64,000 nucleotides of DNA from Streptococcus sanguinis SK1 = NCTC 7863 (GCF_000194945.1 NZ_GL878507.1:1193963-1257962), one strand, 5' to 3'; shown: positions 1 through 9,496, numbered from the stretch's first letter. Numbers and translations are program-made. The notes: generated by a model not told the origin, from the sequence alone.

Positions 1-297
1 AGCCAAACGACTCATGAAGAGAATGGCCCCTTTCCAATCACCCACAGTTGATGGTGTCAAGACGCGGACCTGATAGGTTTCCCGGTCTGGCAGATAATAA
101 ACTTCAAACCCGCGGCCTGCCCCTTCCCAATAGACAGCCAGAAAAGTTCCGACCTGATCCAAGGATTGATAAGCCTTATCGCCCTCGAGGCCTATGACCT
201 CAAGCCCTTCTACTAAGGAAACCAGAGACAAGGGTGTTTCGACCGCCTTATAGCTAAACAAGCCCTTTCGGTTCTGAATGTAAAAAGAAATACTCAT
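1..297 (-). CDS. Hypothetical protein, N-terminal part (runs off the left edge)
   Basis: The first 99 codons are present, beginning MSISFYIQNRKGLFSY, and the reading frame stays open to the window edge. An AAAGGAGC Shine-Dalgarno lies a few bases upstream of the ATG at 297, which fixes the start. There is no signal peptide or membrane segment in the visible part, which looks like a soluble mixed alpha/beta protein rich in aromatic residues. I cannot name a function. It is reminiscent of short streptococcal DUF4299-type proteins, but that is a guess from the N-terminus only. Confidence 0.65.
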   Translation of the reverse strand, partial: MSISFYIQNRKGLFSYKAVETPLSLVSLVEGLEVIGLEGDKAYQSLDQVGTFLAVYWEGAGRGFEVYYLPDRETYQVRVLTPSTVGDWKGAILFMSRLA

Positions 298-590
298 ACC
301 ATGCTCCTTTCTAACGACAAAAGCCTTTCAAAAAGCGAGAAAATGCAAAATCAAAACTCAATACTGGTACAAACTAGCTTTTCTCCAAGACTTTTAAAGA
401 TAAACTTCATTCGCAAAACGGACTCTGGTATTAGTATAACATTTTTGGAAGAAAAAGACGAAAAAACCTGTATCCATGAAGATACTTTTCGATTGAAAGC
501 TTCATCAATACAGATTCTAAGAATATATTTGAATTTCATAAAAAGACAATGAATAAACTTCTAAGAAAGCCAAACTCATCTGAGCACTTC
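298..590. other. Intergenic stretch without a convincing gene
   Basis: About 290 AT-rich bases between two minus-strand genes. The open frames here lack a ribosome binding site and have no recognisable protein character. The part next to 300 carries the Shine-Dalgarno of the partial gene. No clear promoter pair or terminator hairpin was found. Confidence 0.5.
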
Positions 591-950
591 TCATTTTTTA
601 TTCTGCTGCGTCAGCTCCTGATTGTAGGACAAGGCTAGCTTGATCCAGTAAGACAGTTCTTTTTGTCCTTCGCCATCTAAATCAATATAGCCATGATAAA
701 GCCTACCCTTCATTAAAGTCACGCTAGCACCATTTTTAGGCAGAACCTGCTTTTCCATTTCCTTACCGATGCGTACCATGATAAGCTCTTGACTTCTCGA
801 ACTCACAGTAACGGTCATCTTACCTCGGACCATAAAAGCCAAACCACCAAACATCTTCTTCTCTTCTACCTCTTCTTCAAAAACATGAGGGGGAAGATCA
901 GTAGCTAAAATGGCACGGACTTGCTGGGCTAAGGATTCACTATAAGCCAT
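591..950 (-). CDS. TfoX N-terminal domain protein
   Basis: A 119-residue protein consisting essentially of one TfoX_N domain. The characteristic segment KKMFGGLAFMVRGKM lies near residues 31-45, followed by the beta-rich part and the family's terminal helix. Stand-alone TfoX_N proteins are common in Gram-positives. The Proteobacterial TfoX/Sxy competence role should not be transferred, because the C-terminal TfoX domain is absent. It is nine bases downstream of the VOC protein gene and probably co-transcribed with it. Function in this organism is unknown. Confidence 0.8.
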   Translation of the reverse strand: MAYSESLAQQVRAILATDLPPHVFEEEVEEKKMFGGLAFMVRGKMTVTVSSRSQELIMVRIGKEMEKQVLPKNGASVTLMKGRLYHGYIDLDGEGQKELSYWIKLALSYNQELTQQNKK

Positions 951-959
951 CCTTCTACC

Positions 960-1373
960 TCATTTCATCACATCCCAGCCGATACCAAAACGGTCAATCA
1001 AGCGGCCATAAAACTCTGCGAAAGCTTGTTCCTCTAAAGGATAGAGAATTTGCCCACCTTCAGCAAGCTTAGCAAAGAGCTCATCGGCTTCTTCTCTACT
1101 ATCTGGACTCAGAACCAACCATTGATTGGGCTGATGATTGCTAGGAATAGATAGGTCATTAAAAACACCTACATCCTCACCATGCAGAGTTAAGTTTTCC
1201 GTATCTAAGGCAATCCAGGCAACCTTATCCCGTTTTTCTGCAGGAAGGTCAGCTGGATCCATCATATCACTGGCTCGGACAAGTCCCTTTATCTCTGTCT
1301 GAAAAAGATCTGCATAAAAACGAAAAGCTTCTTCGGCCTGACCATTGAAACTTAAAAACACGTCTAATTTCAT
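960..1373 (-). CDS. VOC-superfamily (PhnB/glyoxalase-like) protein
   Basis: A 137-residue protein with the PhnB-type opening MKLDVFLSFNGQAEEAFRFY and the closing motif GRLIDRFGIGWDV typical of this subgroup of the vicinal-oxygen-chelate fold. Members form dimers of beta-alpha-beta repeats, and most have no proven substrate. A GGAGG ribosome site precedes the ATG at 1373. It forms a likely two-gene unit with the downstream TfoX_N gene, with nine bases between them. Catalytic metal ligands cannot be assigned with confidence from sequence alone. Confidence 0.8.
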   Translation of the reverse strand: MKLDVFLSFNGQAEEAFRFYADLFQTEIKGLVRASDMMDPADLPAEKRDKVAWIALDTENLTLHGEDVGVFNDLSIPSNHQPNQWLVLSPDSREEADELFAKLAEGGQILYPLEEQAFAEFYGRLIDRFGIGWDVMK

Positions 1374-1429
1374 TATTGTTCCTCCAATTTTTTATATCTG
1401 AGAATAAATCTCTAGTATCAGTTTATCAA

Positions 1430-2233
1430 TTAGGATAAAAATTTTCTTATTCTCAATTGCGCTTGTTTGGCTAGGGAACGCATGATTAAAACTGGAAGAT
1501 TAACTGTAATAGGTGGATCGCTGGGCAAGGGCCTGCGCATGCTGATTTCCTCCTGATAGATGCTATCGCCTGAAAAAGTGAGAGGCTCATCGCTGCCCCA
1601 GCGAAAGTTATGCTTCAAGACATAGTTTTTAGTTAGGCGTAAATCCTCCAGCAATTCACAGGCCAAAAGATAGTAGTGGCCATCCGGTACATTTTCAAAA
1701 GTAAACAGTCTCTCCTGACTCAGTGCTACTCCGATAACTGGCTCTTCTTTAGGTATGCGGGTTTTAAAAAGCCCGACACAGCTGATACGAGGTTCATACC
1801 CCTCAGGATAAGATAGCGCCACGGTCAAGCGATTGCCACTTTTACAGTCGGGATCCTGATGCAACAAAGCTCCCTTCTCATCCAGCTGTTTGACCATAAA
1901 ATCATAAGCCTTGGTTGATTCCTGGTAATATTTTTTAGGCGAAAGTCCAGTATGCCGCTTAAACGTATTGGAAAAACTGCCTAGACTATCATAACCAGCT
2001 TCCATAGAGGTCTCGGTCACATTTTGCCGTCCTTCCACAATTTCCTGAATCCCTTTTTCCATTTTAAGAGCTTCCATATATTGCTTGATAGAAAAGCCCA
2101 TCTTTTTCTTGAAAGTTCTGGATAGATGAGAAGGACTATAATGGAAATACTGAGCCAAATCGGTCAGACTCAGCTCTTCATCTGCATGCTGACGCAGATA
2201 GGCTGCCACTTCTTCCATGATAGCTTTAGACAT
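1430..2233 (-). CDS. AraC-family regulator with GyrI-like effector domain
   Basis: The N-terminal 100 residues are a double helix-turn-helix of the AraC family, with LSLTDLAQYFHYSPSHLSRT as the first HTH and the second ending in the family signature around GLSPKKYYQES. The remaining ~165 residues resemble the GyrI-like/SOUL-type effector-binding domain found in Rob and similar multidrug sensors. The start at 2233 is preferred over an upstream in-frame ATG at 2266 because AAAGGAG lies seven bases before it. The promoter at 2265-2292 fits. It may control the two small genes downstream (VOC and TfoX_N), but that is inference from position. Confidence 0.85.
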   Translation of the reverse strand: MSKAIMEEVAAYLRQHADEELSLTDLAQYFHYSPSHLSRTFKKKMGFSIKQYMEALKMEKGIQEIVEGRQNVTETSMEAGYDSLGSFSNTFKRHTGLSPKKYYQESTKAYDFMVKQLDEKGALLHQDPDCKSGNRLTVALSYPEGYEPRISCVGLFKTRIPKEEPVIGVALSQERLFTFENVPDGHYYLLACELLEDLRLTKNYVLKHNFRWGSDEPLTFSGDSIYQEEISMRRPLPSDPPITVNLPVLIMRSLAKQAQLRIRKFLS

Positions 2234-2264
2234 AGACTTGCTCCTTTCCCATTTATTTAAGCCC

Positions 2265-2292
2265 ATTATATCACATCAAAAAGAAGGGACAA
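2265..2292 (-). promoter_or_regulatory. Promoter of the AraC-type regulator
   Basis: Read on the minus strand: TTGTCC, a 16-base spacer and TATAAT, ending about 30 bases before the start codon at 2233. This is a sigma-A type arrangement. Confidence 0.6.
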
Positions 2293-2420
2293 AACATCGA
2301 AACCTGAATAAAGAAAAGAAGAAATCAAGTGATGCTCCGCGAGATGTCCCAAGAATCAGCGGAAATAGTCAGCTTTTCCAAACCTCTGTCCAACAAGACT
2401 TTTACCTGTAGATAAATGAT

Positions 2421-2457
2421 AAAAAACTTTAGACGCTTGAAACATCTAAAGTTTTTT
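2421..2457 (-). terminator. Intrinsic terminator after trhO
   Basis: An 11-12 bp A/T-rich stem (AAACTTTAGA with TCTAAAGTTT) and a short loop, flanked by A-runs and T-runs so it can work in both directions. It sits just downstream of the trhO stop codon. Confidence 0.8.
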
Positions 2458-2472
2458 ATCTTCACAATTAAA

Positions 2473-3459
2473 TTACTGAGCCACCAATGTTTCCAAGCTT
2501 TCTCCAATAGCAGCCAAACGCTCTACTACTTCTGCCTGGCTCAGGCCGTTTTCAGCAACATAGCGGTTGCGAGGGTGAATACGACATTCATGAGAACAGC
2601 CACGGAGATACTTGTCTTCATTTTCTTCTGAAGTCAGGATGCGGCGGTTACACTCTGGATTGCCACAGTTGACATAGCGCTCGCAAGGAGTACCGTCAAA
2701 CCAGTCTTTCCCAATCACGACTGGATCAACACGGTTGATATCAACGGAGATACGCTCATCAAAGACATACATCTTACCGTCCCAAAGCTCACCTTGGACT
2801 TCTGGATCCTTGCCATAAGTCGCGATACCACCATGAAGCTGACCGACATCCTTGTATCCTTCACGTACCATCCAGCCTGAGAATTTCTCACAGCGAACAC
2901 CACCGGTACAGTATACAACCACGCGCTTGTCCATGAACTTCTCCTTGTTATCACGAACCCATTGCGGCAATTCGCGGAAGTTGCGGATGTCTGGACGGAT
3001 AGCTCCGCGGAAGTGACCCAGATCGTACTCATAGTCGTTACGAGTGTCTAAGACAACAGTGTCTTCGTCCAAGAGTGCTTCCTTAAATTCCTTAGGTGAT
3101 AGGTAAGCTCCTGTCGTCTCCAGCGGGTTGATGTCATTGTCAAAATCATTGTCTTCCAAGCCCAAGTGCACGATTTCTTTCTTGTAGCGAACAAACATTT
3201 TCTTGAAAGCTTGCTCATTTTCTTCGTCAATCTTGAACCAAAGGTCTTCCATGCCTGGTAGGGAATGAACATAGTCCATGTATTTTTGAGTGGTTTCATA
3301 ATCACCAGAAACCGTTCCGTTGATTCCCTCATCTGCCACCAAGATACGGCCTTTAAGACCGATAGATTTACAGAAAGCCAGATGATCAGCTGCAAATTTC
3401 TCAGCATTCTCAATCGGAACATATTTGTAGTAAAGTAGGACGCGAATATCTTTTGCCAT
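2473..3459 (-). CDS. trhO: tRNA uridine(34) hydroxylase, rhodanese family (TrhO/YceA)
   Basis: A 328-residue protein with the TrhO layout: an N-terminal ferredoxin-like domain (residues 1-110), a central rhodanese domain with active-site loop [12 protein letters not shown] around residues 185-196, and a cysteine-rich C-terminal part ([15 protein letters not shown] and CSHEC) expected to bind a metal. Family members make 5-hydroxyuridine at the wobble position of tRNA using O2. It is monocistronic, with its own promoter at 3517-3545 and a terminator after the stop. A 13-of-15 match to the CodY box lies in its leader at 3487-3501. Confidence 0.93.
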   Translation of the reverse strand: MAKDIRVLLYYKYVPIENAEKFAADHLAFCKSIGLKGRILVADEGINGTVSGDYETTQKYMDYVHSLPGMEDLWFKIDEENEQAFKKMFVRYKKEIVHLGLEDNDFDNDINPLETTGAYLSPKEFKEALLDEDTVVLDTRNDYEYDLGHFRGAIRPDIRNFRELPQWVRDNKEKFMDKRVVVYCTGGVRCEKFSGWMVREGYKDVGQLHGGIATYGKDPEVQGELWDGKMYVFDERISVDINRVDPVVIGKDWFDGTPCERYVNCGNPECNRRILTSEENEDKYLRGCSHECRIHPRNRYVAENGLSQAEVVERLAAIGESLETLVAQ

Positions 3460-3516
3460 AAGATTTCAACTCTCTTTTCTCTATAAAATTTTCTGAATTT
3501 TTTAATTCATCTATTT

Positions 3517-3545
3517 ATTATAACCTGATTGAAAAAACTGGGCAA
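3517..3545 (-). promoter_or_regulatory. Promoter of trhO
   Basis: On the minus strand TTGCCC, 17 bases, TATAAT. Transcription would start about 50 bases before the trhO ATG. Confidence 0.65.
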
Positions 3546-3730
3546 AATATTTGTTTGAAAAATAGCAGAGCTGGAAAGTTTAAATGAGAAGGACAACTTA
3601 TCTCTCTTCTTCCAATTGGTCCAAATACTTCTCAAAGCGCTTTTTCTGCCATTATCTTATAGATTCTCCTTTCACTTTATAAATCTCTATAATGCAATAT
3701 ATAATTTACATTATGCTTTTTATTTTGTGC

Positions 3731-3764
3731 AAAAAAAGACTGGGAATTCTCCCAATCTTTCAAT
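3731..3764 (-). terminator. Terminator after the UPF0397 gene
   Basis: On the minus strand a stem AAAGAtTGGGA / TTCCCAgTCTTT with a short loop is followed by a run of seven T. It lies 12 bases or so beyond the stop codon at 3776. Confidence 0.8.
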
Positions 3765-3775
3765 TTTTGATGTAA

Positions 3776-4318
3776 TCAATCTTTTTTGAGACTGCCTGCA
3801 CGGGTGCGGGTGCGAGCGTAAGCAGTCAGCAGGACAGTTCCGATGACTGCTACTGTCGCAGAATTCACCAGAATTGCTACAATACTTTGAGCAATGACTT
3901 TATTGACCGGCTCACCAGACACAATCACGTCACCAATTGGGCCGATAAGCCAAGCGATTGCATTGGCTCCAAACTGAATCAAGTTAAAGCGGATAATATC
4001 CTTGACTTCAAATTTGCCTTCTTCCACTCGGAAGAATTTTCTAAAGAAGCCAACCAATAGACCGAAGACTCCGCTACCGGCAATCCAGAACCACCAAAGT
4101 CCGCCACCGCTCATAGCGTCTTTAATGGCATGGCCAATGAAGCCCATAAGGAAACCGACGATTGGTCCAAAGATGACGCTAAAAAGAGCTTGCAGAGGGT
4201 ATTGGAGCTGGATGCTGGTATTGGGTACAGGCGTTGGAATATTGATCATTCCGATGACCACGAATAGGGCTGCTCCAATTCCTGTTGCGACTACGTTTCT
4301 GATTGTATTATTTTTCAT
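3776..4318 (-). CDS. Putative ECF transporter S component, UPF0397 family
   Basis: A 180-residue membrane protein with five to six predicted hydrophobic helices, including [20 protein letters not shown] near the N-terminus and the conserved [19 protein letters not shown] segment. This matches the UPF0397/YkoE-like ECF substrate-binding family. No energy-coupling ATPases or T component are encoded nearby, so it would have to share the general ECF module encoded elsewhere. It is 11 bases downstream of the SAM-hydrolase family gene and in one operon with it. The substrate is unknown. A purine- or thiamine-like or SAM-breakdown product is only a suggestion from context. Confidence 0.85.
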   Translation of the reverse strand: MKNNTIRNVVATGIGAALFVVIGMINIPTPVPNTSIQLQYPLQALFSVIFGPIVGFLMGFIGHAIKDAMSGGGLWWFWIAGSGVFGLLVGFFRKFFRVEEGKFEVKDIIRFNLIQFGANAIAWLIGPIGDVIVSGEPVNKVIAQSIVAILVNSATVAVIGTVLLTAYARTRTRAGSLKKD

Positions 4319-4329
4319 TTTCTTCTTCC

Positions 4330-5175
4330 TTAATTTTCAATTCTCTTGATTTCAATATGCCATTGGGCACCGACGCCAACATTGTAAGCCTTAGCAAAGG
4401 AACCTTGGTTAATCGCTAAGCCAACCCGATAGAGGGAGTTGATATAGAGGATAGGCTGGCCAATGCGGACATCCGCAAAGGACTTGCCATAGGTTACTTG
4501 GTTTTGATAGACCAGCATGTCATTATTGTAAATGGTAACTTCAAAGCGGTCACCAAATTCTGGTTTCAAGGTGCAGAATTCCTCGCGGGTGATAGAGGTC
4601 CAGAGAGAACCAAAGCGGACATCCAGGATATCAATAGCTCCGCTGACATAATTCTCCGCAAGCGTGGTCTCAACTACCTGAATTTCGACGATGTCTTCGA
4701 CCTTGAGTTCTGGTCCGACTTCTTCAAAGCTGATATGGCCGCTGGCTAGCTTAGCACCCGTATAGGCATAGACATCACGGCCGTGGAAAGTGTAGGAATG
4801 CTCAGTATCCTTGCGGCGATTTTCCACTTCAGAAATTTCCCGAATGGCCTCAATTCCGACATGCTTCTTGATGAAAGATAGGGTACCATTGTCAGGCGTG
4901 ACGATGTACTGTCCTTTTTTAGTCTTGGCTACCACACTCTTACGCTTAGAGCCAACGCCCGGATCCACTACCGACACAAAGGTCGTTCCTGCCGGCCAGT
5001 AATTAACCGTCTGAAAGAGACGATAGCTCCCTTCAAAGATATTGTAAGGGGTGATATCGTGAGTCAGATGATGAATTTTCAGAGTGGGCGATTCTTCTAA
5101 GGCCACTCCGATCATGGCTGACACGGCTCCATCTACCAGACCAAAGTCCGACTGGAGTACGAGTAAATTGTTCAT
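4330..5175 (-). CDS. S-adenosyl-L-methionine hydrolase (adenosine-forming) family protein
   Basis: A 281-residue protein of the former DUF62 family. The N-terminal domain opens [20 protein letters not shown] with the catalytic-type Asp, the segment [16 protein letters not shown] contains the family's conserved DPGVG, and [17 protein letters not shown] carries the FxGRD motif. Family enzymes split SAM to adenosine and methionine using water. Halogenating relatives differ in a loop that cannot be judged here. It lies between two ECF S-component genes, suggesting linked uptake or recycling of a nucleoside-like compound, which is inference. Confidence 0.88.
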   Translation of the reverse strand: MNNLLVLQSDFGLVDGAVSAMIGVALEESPTLKIHHLTHDITPYNIFEGSYRLFQTVNYWPAGTTFVSVVDPGVGSKRKSVVAKTKKGQYIVTPDNGTLSFIKKHVGIEAIREISEVENRRKDTEHSYTFHGRDVYAYTGAKLASGHISFEEVGPELKVEDIVEIQVVETTLAENYVSGAIDILDVRFGSLWTSITREEFCTLKPEFGDRFEVTIYNNDMLVYQNQVTYGKSFADVRIGQPILYINSLYRVGLAINQGSFAKAYNVGVGAQWHIEIKRIEN

Positions 5176-5206
5176 GTTTTCTCCTTAGTTATATTTTCGA
5201 TGATAT

Positions 5207-5800
5207 TTAGTCTGAAGCTGACTTGGAATGTCTAGCTTTAAGGATTTTCCTACCTAACAGGGCTCCAAGTAAAGCGCCCAGTAAAATGCTAGCTACAAAC
5301 CAGAGGACTAAGCTCGGTTCTGGCTTAAGCATGATCTGCTCAATATAAGCCTGAGTCTTTCCTCTGGCAAGAAGACTAGCTTCGTACTGCTTGGGCGCCA
5401 GCCACATTAGGAAAATAGGACCCGCTGTGCTAAAGCTGAAAACCATAAAAGCCAGCAAGCTCCTAACAGTCTTCTGGTAACTACCTGACCGAGCTATAAG
5501 ATCCGCTAAAATACCACAAATCAAACCTGGTAGAAAAGCTCCAAAGCCATGTCGGCTAAGTAAAAAGAAGAGACCCAACAGACAGCCCAAGCCGCTGATT
5601 AGACCGAAGGTCTTTATTTTCTCAGTATAGAAGATGAACAGAACTCCGCCAAAGAAAGCTGTAAAAGCCGGAGCGTAAAACATATTGCCCGAGCGGTCAA
5701 ATAAAAGCCCAACCAAGACGCCTAAGATCATGGCTAGGAAATAAAAGAGATAAAAGAAGCCAGCCTGCTTCAGTTTGTCTTTTCTTGTAGAGTATAGCAT
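5207..5800 (-). CDS. MptD-family putative ECF transporter S component
   Basis: About 197 residues, very hydrophobic, with six predicted transmembrane helices and a basic tail (GRKILKARHSKSASD). It fits the Trep_Strep/MptD group of putative ECF S components. The ATG at 5800 is chosen because AAAGGAAGG stands just before it and only 16 bases separate it from the stop of the upstream dipeptidase gene. The longer frame to 5842 would overlap that gene and lacks a ribosome site. It is the second S-component in this operon, again without A or T subunits nearby. Confidence 0.8.
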   Translation of the reverse strand: MLYSTRKDKLKQAGFFYLFYFLAMILGVLVGLLFDRSGNMFYAPAFTAFFGGVLFIFYTEKIKTFGLISGLGCLLGLFFLLSRHGFGAFLPGLICGILADLIARSGSYQKTVRSLLAFMVFSFSTAGPIFLMWLAPKQYEASLLARGKTQAYIEQIMLKPEPSLVLWFVASILLGALLGALLGRKILKARHSKSASD

Positions 5801-5816
5801 AAGCCTTCCTTTCCCG

Positions 5817-7199
5817 CTAGTCAGCTTGACGATAACTGCCAATCAGCTCTTGAATGAGCTCAATGTGCGTGTAGTAGTCAGCAATTTTCACATTCTCATC
5901 TCCGCCATGGTCCCGGCTGTTGGCATTGCCAAGTCCGAAAGCTGCCATAGGAACCTCCAAGGCCTCATAGACCGTGTGCATCGGACCAGTTCCAGCTGAA
6001 GTCGGCAGAACAGAGATGCCCTCTTGGTAATAATCTTTAGCCAGCTCGATAAGATTAAGAATGGATGGTGCGTTCATGTCGCTGCGATAGCTCATCTCTC
6101 CCAAGGTATAGGTCAGTTCAACCGCCGGATATCCATTTTTATCCAGCTGTCGACGAATCTTGTCTAACACATCCTCTGGCTCCAGACCAGGCACCAGACG
6201 AACTTCCATCTTAGCCTGAGCATCTGAAGGCAAAATGGTTTTAACCCCTTGGCCTTGATAACCTGATCCGAAACCTTCAATATTCAGCGAAGGTTCAAAG
6301 TAAAAGCGACGGAGAAATTCCTTCCGTTCGTCCAACAAAACCGGTAATTTCAAGCCATAGACTTGACTCAACTCTTCAGGAGTTCGCAGGGCATATTGCT
6401 CAATCAGAGCAATCTCCCGTTCATTTGGCTCTTGAACCTGCTCATGAATGCCTTCAACTAAGATGCGACCGTCTGGACTGCGCAAGCTGGATAGAGCATT
6501 GAGCAAATACCAAGAAGCGGAATTGATAACACCGCCGAAGCTAGAATGAATGTCTACATCTGCACTTTTGACCGTCATATCAAAGGTAACAATTCCCTTA
6601 TTACCGCCTGAGATTTCCAGCTGTCCTAGATTGTTGCGGCTGCCTTGCTCCCAGACCAGCAAATCTGATCCTCGCAGGCGTTTGCGATGCTTGGCCAAAT
6701 ATTTATCCAAGTCTGTCGAAGCAGACTCTTCTGCCCCTTCCATCATAAAAATGATATTGACCGGCAAATCACCGTGCTCTCGAATATACTTGCGAACGGC
6801 CGTCAAACGAGCGGTAATGTGCCCCTTGTCATCATCCACTCCTCGCCCATACATAACTCCGTAATGAACCGACAGTGTAAAGGGATCATTGGTCCAAGGC
6901 TGGTCGTCATCTGCTGGCACTGTATCGTAGTGGTTGTAGAAAATAATGGTCTTAGCAGCAGGATTTGAAGAAAGAAACTCCGCCAAAACAAATGGAGCAG
7001 TATAGCTATCGTCAATCATGACCTTGGCACCTGCAGCTGTAAAAATCTCTCCCAAATAGTTGGCTACTTCCTGCAGGCCAACCTGCTGGGCAAAGATTGA
7101 TTTTTTAGAGATCAAGGTCCGCAGCACTTCAAAATAGTGCTGGGCAACCTCGTCGTTTTCAAATTTCTTGATTTGTTCAGTCTCAGTTGAGAAAGGCAT
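5817..7199 (-). CDS. M20-family dipeptidase / metallopeptidase
   Basis: A 460-residue M20 peptidase. Metal-site motifs are visible: YNHYDTVPADD (metal His), GRGVDDDKGH (bridging Asp), MEGAEESAS (catalytic Glu and metal Glu) and the C-terminal NSRDHGGDENV (last His). A dimerisation lid lies between residues ~195 and ~330. Length and motif pattern fit the ArgE/DapE/CPG2 dipeptidase group. It is expected in the cytoplasm, releasing amino acids from peptides. It lies downstream of an amino-acid binding lipoprotein gene and just ahead of an S-component gene, which suggests a small nutrient-scavenging operon. Confidence 0.9.
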   Translation of the reverse strand: MPFSTETEQIKKFENDEVAQHYFEVLRTLISKKSIFAQQVGLQEVANYLGEIFTAAGAKVMIDDSYTAPFVLAEFLSSNPAAKTIIFYNHYDTVPADDDQPWTNDPFTLSVHYGVMYGRGVDDDKGHITARLTAVRKYIREHGDLPVNIIFMMEGAEESASTDLDKYLAKHRKRLRGSDLLVWEQGSRNNLGQLEISGGNKGIVTFDMTVKSADVDIHSSFGGVINSASWYLLNALSSLRSPDGRILVEGIHEQVQEPNEREIALIEQYALRTPEELSQVYGLKLPVLLDERKEFLRRFYFEPSLNIEGFGSGYQGQGVKTILPSDAQAKMEVRLVPGLEPEDVLDKIRRQLDKNGYPAVELTYTLGEMSYRSDMNAPSILNLIELAKDYYQEGISVLPTSAGTGPMHTVYEALEVPMAAFGLGNANSRDHGGDENVKIADYYTHIELIQELIGSYRQAD

Positions 7200-7220
7200 G
7201 TGTTACTCCTATTAACAGCA

Positions 7221-7258
7221 GATAAAGGGCTGGGGAAATAAGCTTCCCCGCCCTTATC
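7221..7258. repeat. Strong inverted repeat between SBP and M20 genes
   Basis: GATAAGGGC-GGGGAA pairs with TTCCCC-AGCCCTTTATC around a small loop, giving a GC-rich stem of about 15 bp. No T-run follows in the minus direction, so it is not a textbook terminator. It could be a 3' stabiliser of the upstream mRNA or a partial attenuator. Confidence 0.7.
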
Positions 7259-7316
7259 GTATTTCTTGTATCAAAGTTTAGTCAGCCAAATTGCAGACTG
7301 GACTTGATGGGATTTC

Positions 7317-8144
7317 TTACTTGATGTCTTTTGCATCTGGCAGGTAAGAACCGCCAAAGAATTCTTGTGATAGTTTTTCAAGCGTACCATCCTCATAGAG
7401 TTCCTTGATTCGCTTGTTGACAAATTTTTGTAGGTCTTCCTGACCGCTTGCAATAATCGGATAGACATAAGGTTGCTGGTCGCTTGGAAGCTCAATCACT
7501 TCCAGATTTTTCAAGCCTTGGTCTTTGATAATAGACTCTACAGTTATGCGCTCAAAAACCTTATAGTCCGTACGGCCGTCATTCAGATTGGCCAAGATTT
7601 GCTGAATGGTTCCGTCCGTATAATTGATTTTTGTCGGATTATCGCTATGTTCCTTGTTATAGTCCTCTAGTTGCTGAGCTGTTGAAGTCCCCTGAACAAC
7701 CTCAGTAGACTTGCCGCCAATGTCATCCAGCGATTTAATGCCCTCACCTTTACGGACAACTAAAACTGTTGGATTTTTCGCATATGGACTAGCATAGAGA
7801 TATTTGTTAGCTCGTTCTTCAGAGTAGCTGATATTATTGGCACCGATCTGGTAGCGGTCGCTGTCCAGACCTGAGAAAATAGAAGCCCACTTGGTCTTAT
7901 TGAAATTGACTTCATACTTGTCTGAGTCCTTAAAGATAGCACGAAGGACTTCGATATCGTAGCCAGTCAGTTTACCGTCTTTATCCTCGTATGAAAATGG
8001 TTTGGTCGTTCCCACTGTTCCGACTTCTACCTTTATTTTTTCTGTTTTCTTCTCACTTGATGATGAGCAGGCCACTAGGGCACCAATGGCCAAGACACTG
8101 ACAACCGCCAGAGAAAAGTATTTCAAGGTTTTCTTCAAGTTCAT
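7317..8144 (-). CDS. Amino-acid ABC transporter substrate-binding lipoprotein
   Basis: A 275-residue SBP_bac_3 protein with a signal peptide [20 protein letters not shown] and a lipobox LVAC giving a lipid-modified Cys26. The ligand-domain signature [20 protein letters not shown] follows, where polar amino-acid binding proteins contact the ligand. The start at 8144 is set by AGGAGG eight bases upstream; an upstream ATG at 8180 is not needed. No permease or ATPase gene is adjacent, so it must work with a transporter encoded elsewhere. Homologues of this type bind cystine or other polar amino acids. Confidence 0.9.
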   Translation of the reverse strand: MNLKKTLKYFSLAVVSVLAIGALVACSSSSEKKTEKIKVEVGTVGTTKPFSYEDKDGKLTGYDIEVLRAIFKDSDKYEVNFNKTKWASIFSGLDSDRYQIGANNISYSEERANKYLYASPYAKNPTVLVVRKGEGIKSLDDIGGKSTEVVQGTSTAQQLEDYNKEHSDNPTKINYTDGTIQQILANLNDGRTDYKVFERITVESIIKDQGLKNLEVIELPSDQQPYVYPIIASGQEDLQKFVNKRIKELYEDGTLEKLSQEFFGGSYLPDAKDIK

Positions 8145-8271
8145 ATTTCGAATTCCTCCTAAAAAGTCTTTCTTTATCATATCAAATAAGGAGAAACTTG
8201 ACCATTATATATTTTTTATGGAGGTGATAGCTTTTCTTTATCAGCTTTGAGGCAGCCATTCACTAGACTTT

Positions 8272-9405
8272 CTACCTGTAGTGCTGCAGGAGAAAGAGGG
8301 CGCTCTCCACATAGTAAGGAACGGAAACTTTGAAAGCTTCGTCGTCAATGACCATGCTGTCGTGATGGAGGTCAGGAGCATTTTCCGCACCATTTGAGCC
8401 GATAAAGGCAAAGACACCTGGAAGCTTCTCCTGATAAAAGGCAAAATCTTCTCCAGCCGAGGATGGACTGGCAGGCAGGACCTCAGCAAGATTCTGTGAG
8501 TGCTCATAGAGCAGCTCGGCCAATTCGGGATCATTATAGGTCACTGGAGGAGTATGGTCCCAAGAAATCCTGACTTGAGCTCCAAAATTCTCCGCTGTGT
8601 TCTCTACAATTCGGATAAAGTCTTCCTTGAGACGCTGCTGCAAGGATGGATTGAAACTGCGGATTGTCCCTTCAAAAAAGCCCGACTGCGGCAGTACATT
8701 CCAGGTCGCTCCCGCTTCGATATGAGTTACAGACAAGACGGCTGCTTCAAAAGGAGACACAGTGCGGGCCACTAGAGCCTGCAGATTTTGAATCATACTG
8801 GTCAAGGTCAATACTGTATCAACACCCAAATCTGGCCTAGCCGCATGGCTGCTGACACCTTCTACTTCAACCTTGAACTTCTCAACCCCAGCCATCATGG
8901 CTCCAGCTTTAAGTGCCAGCTGCCCCGCCTTAAGCTGGGGCATATTGTGAAAGCCGATAATCGCAGACACATCGTCCAGCAAACCAGTCGCAAGTACCTG
9001 ACTGGCTCCCAGAGAAGTTTCCTCAGCCGGCTGGAAAATCAGACGAACCGTCCCTCTCAAATCTCCTTCCATAGCCTTGAGCAGCTCCGCTGCCCCCAAA
9101 AGGCTGGTCTGATGAAAATCATGGCCGCAAGCGTGCATAACGCCTGCATTCTGACTGGCGTAAGGCAGACCTGTCTGCTCCAAAATAGGCAGAGCATCGA
9201 TATCAGCCCTCAGGGCAATAATCGGCTTGCCAGAGCCAACCTCGGCAACCAAGCCCGTTTTCAGATTGGATTCTAAAATCCTTATCTCCAAATCTTCCAG
9301 ATAGCCTTTTAGGAAAGCTGTCGTTTCAAATTCCTGCCCAGACAGCTCTGGATGCTGATGAAGATAATGCCGCGTTTGCATCAGTTTATCATAAAATTTT
9401 TTCAT
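8272..9405 (-). CDS. M20-family amidohydrolase (N-acyl-amino-acid / hippurate hydrolase type)
   Basis: A 377-residue M20D amidohydrolase. Motifs include GVMHACGHDFHQTSLLG (metal Cys-x-His segment), FQPAEETSLGASQV (Glu-Glu), an internal dimerisation domain with SHAARPDLGVD, and the C-terminal PSSAGEDFAFYQ. The family removes acyl groups from amino acids or opens N-acetyl-diaminopimelate. It is the first gene of the minus-strand run that includes the binding lipoprotein and the M20 dipeptidase. Substrate assignment is not possible from sequence alone. Confidence 0.9.
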   Translation of the reverse strand: MKKFYDKLMQTRHYLHQHPELSGQEFETTAFLKGYLEDLEIRILESNLKTGLVAEVGSGKPIIALRADIDALPILEQTGLPYASQNAGVMHACGHDFHQTSLLGAAELLKAMEGDLRGTVRLIFQPAEETSLGASQVLATGLLDDVSAIIGFHNMPQLKAGQLALKAGAMMAGVEKFKVEVEGVSSHAARPDLGVDTVLTLTSMIQNLQALVARTVSPFEAAVLSVTHIEAGATWNVLPQSGFFEGTIRSFNPSLQQRLKEDFIRIVENTAENFGAQVRISWDHTPPVTYNDPELAELLYEHSQNLAEVLPASPSSAGEDFAFYQEKLPGVFAFIGSNGAENAPDLHHDSMVIDDEAFKVSVPYYVESALFLLQHYR

Positions 9406-9496
9406 GGCAGACTCCTTCTAAAATAAACTCAAAATAAGTACCAGTTATTGAAAATTAGAATAAGATATTTCTATAATAGGAAGTTTTTGTAACGTA

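Larger units (their letters stand above)
3460..3775. other. Regulatory gap between the UPF0397 gene and trhO
   Basis: 316 bases holding the trhO promoter and leader on the right of trhO, the terminator of the UPF0397 gene at 3731-3764, and in between an AT-rich stretch. A minus-strand Shine-Dalgarno-preceded six-codon frame (MAEKAL) starts near 3650. With one base less in its A-run it would read on as a 17-residue peptide, so a decayed small gene is possible but unproven. Confidence 0.5.

Noticed and set aside
3600..3670. Small minus-strand frame with a good ribosome site, readable as a 17-residue peptide after removing one A
   Set aside because: It needs a frameshift correction and has no known relative. 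It is mentioned only as possible decay.
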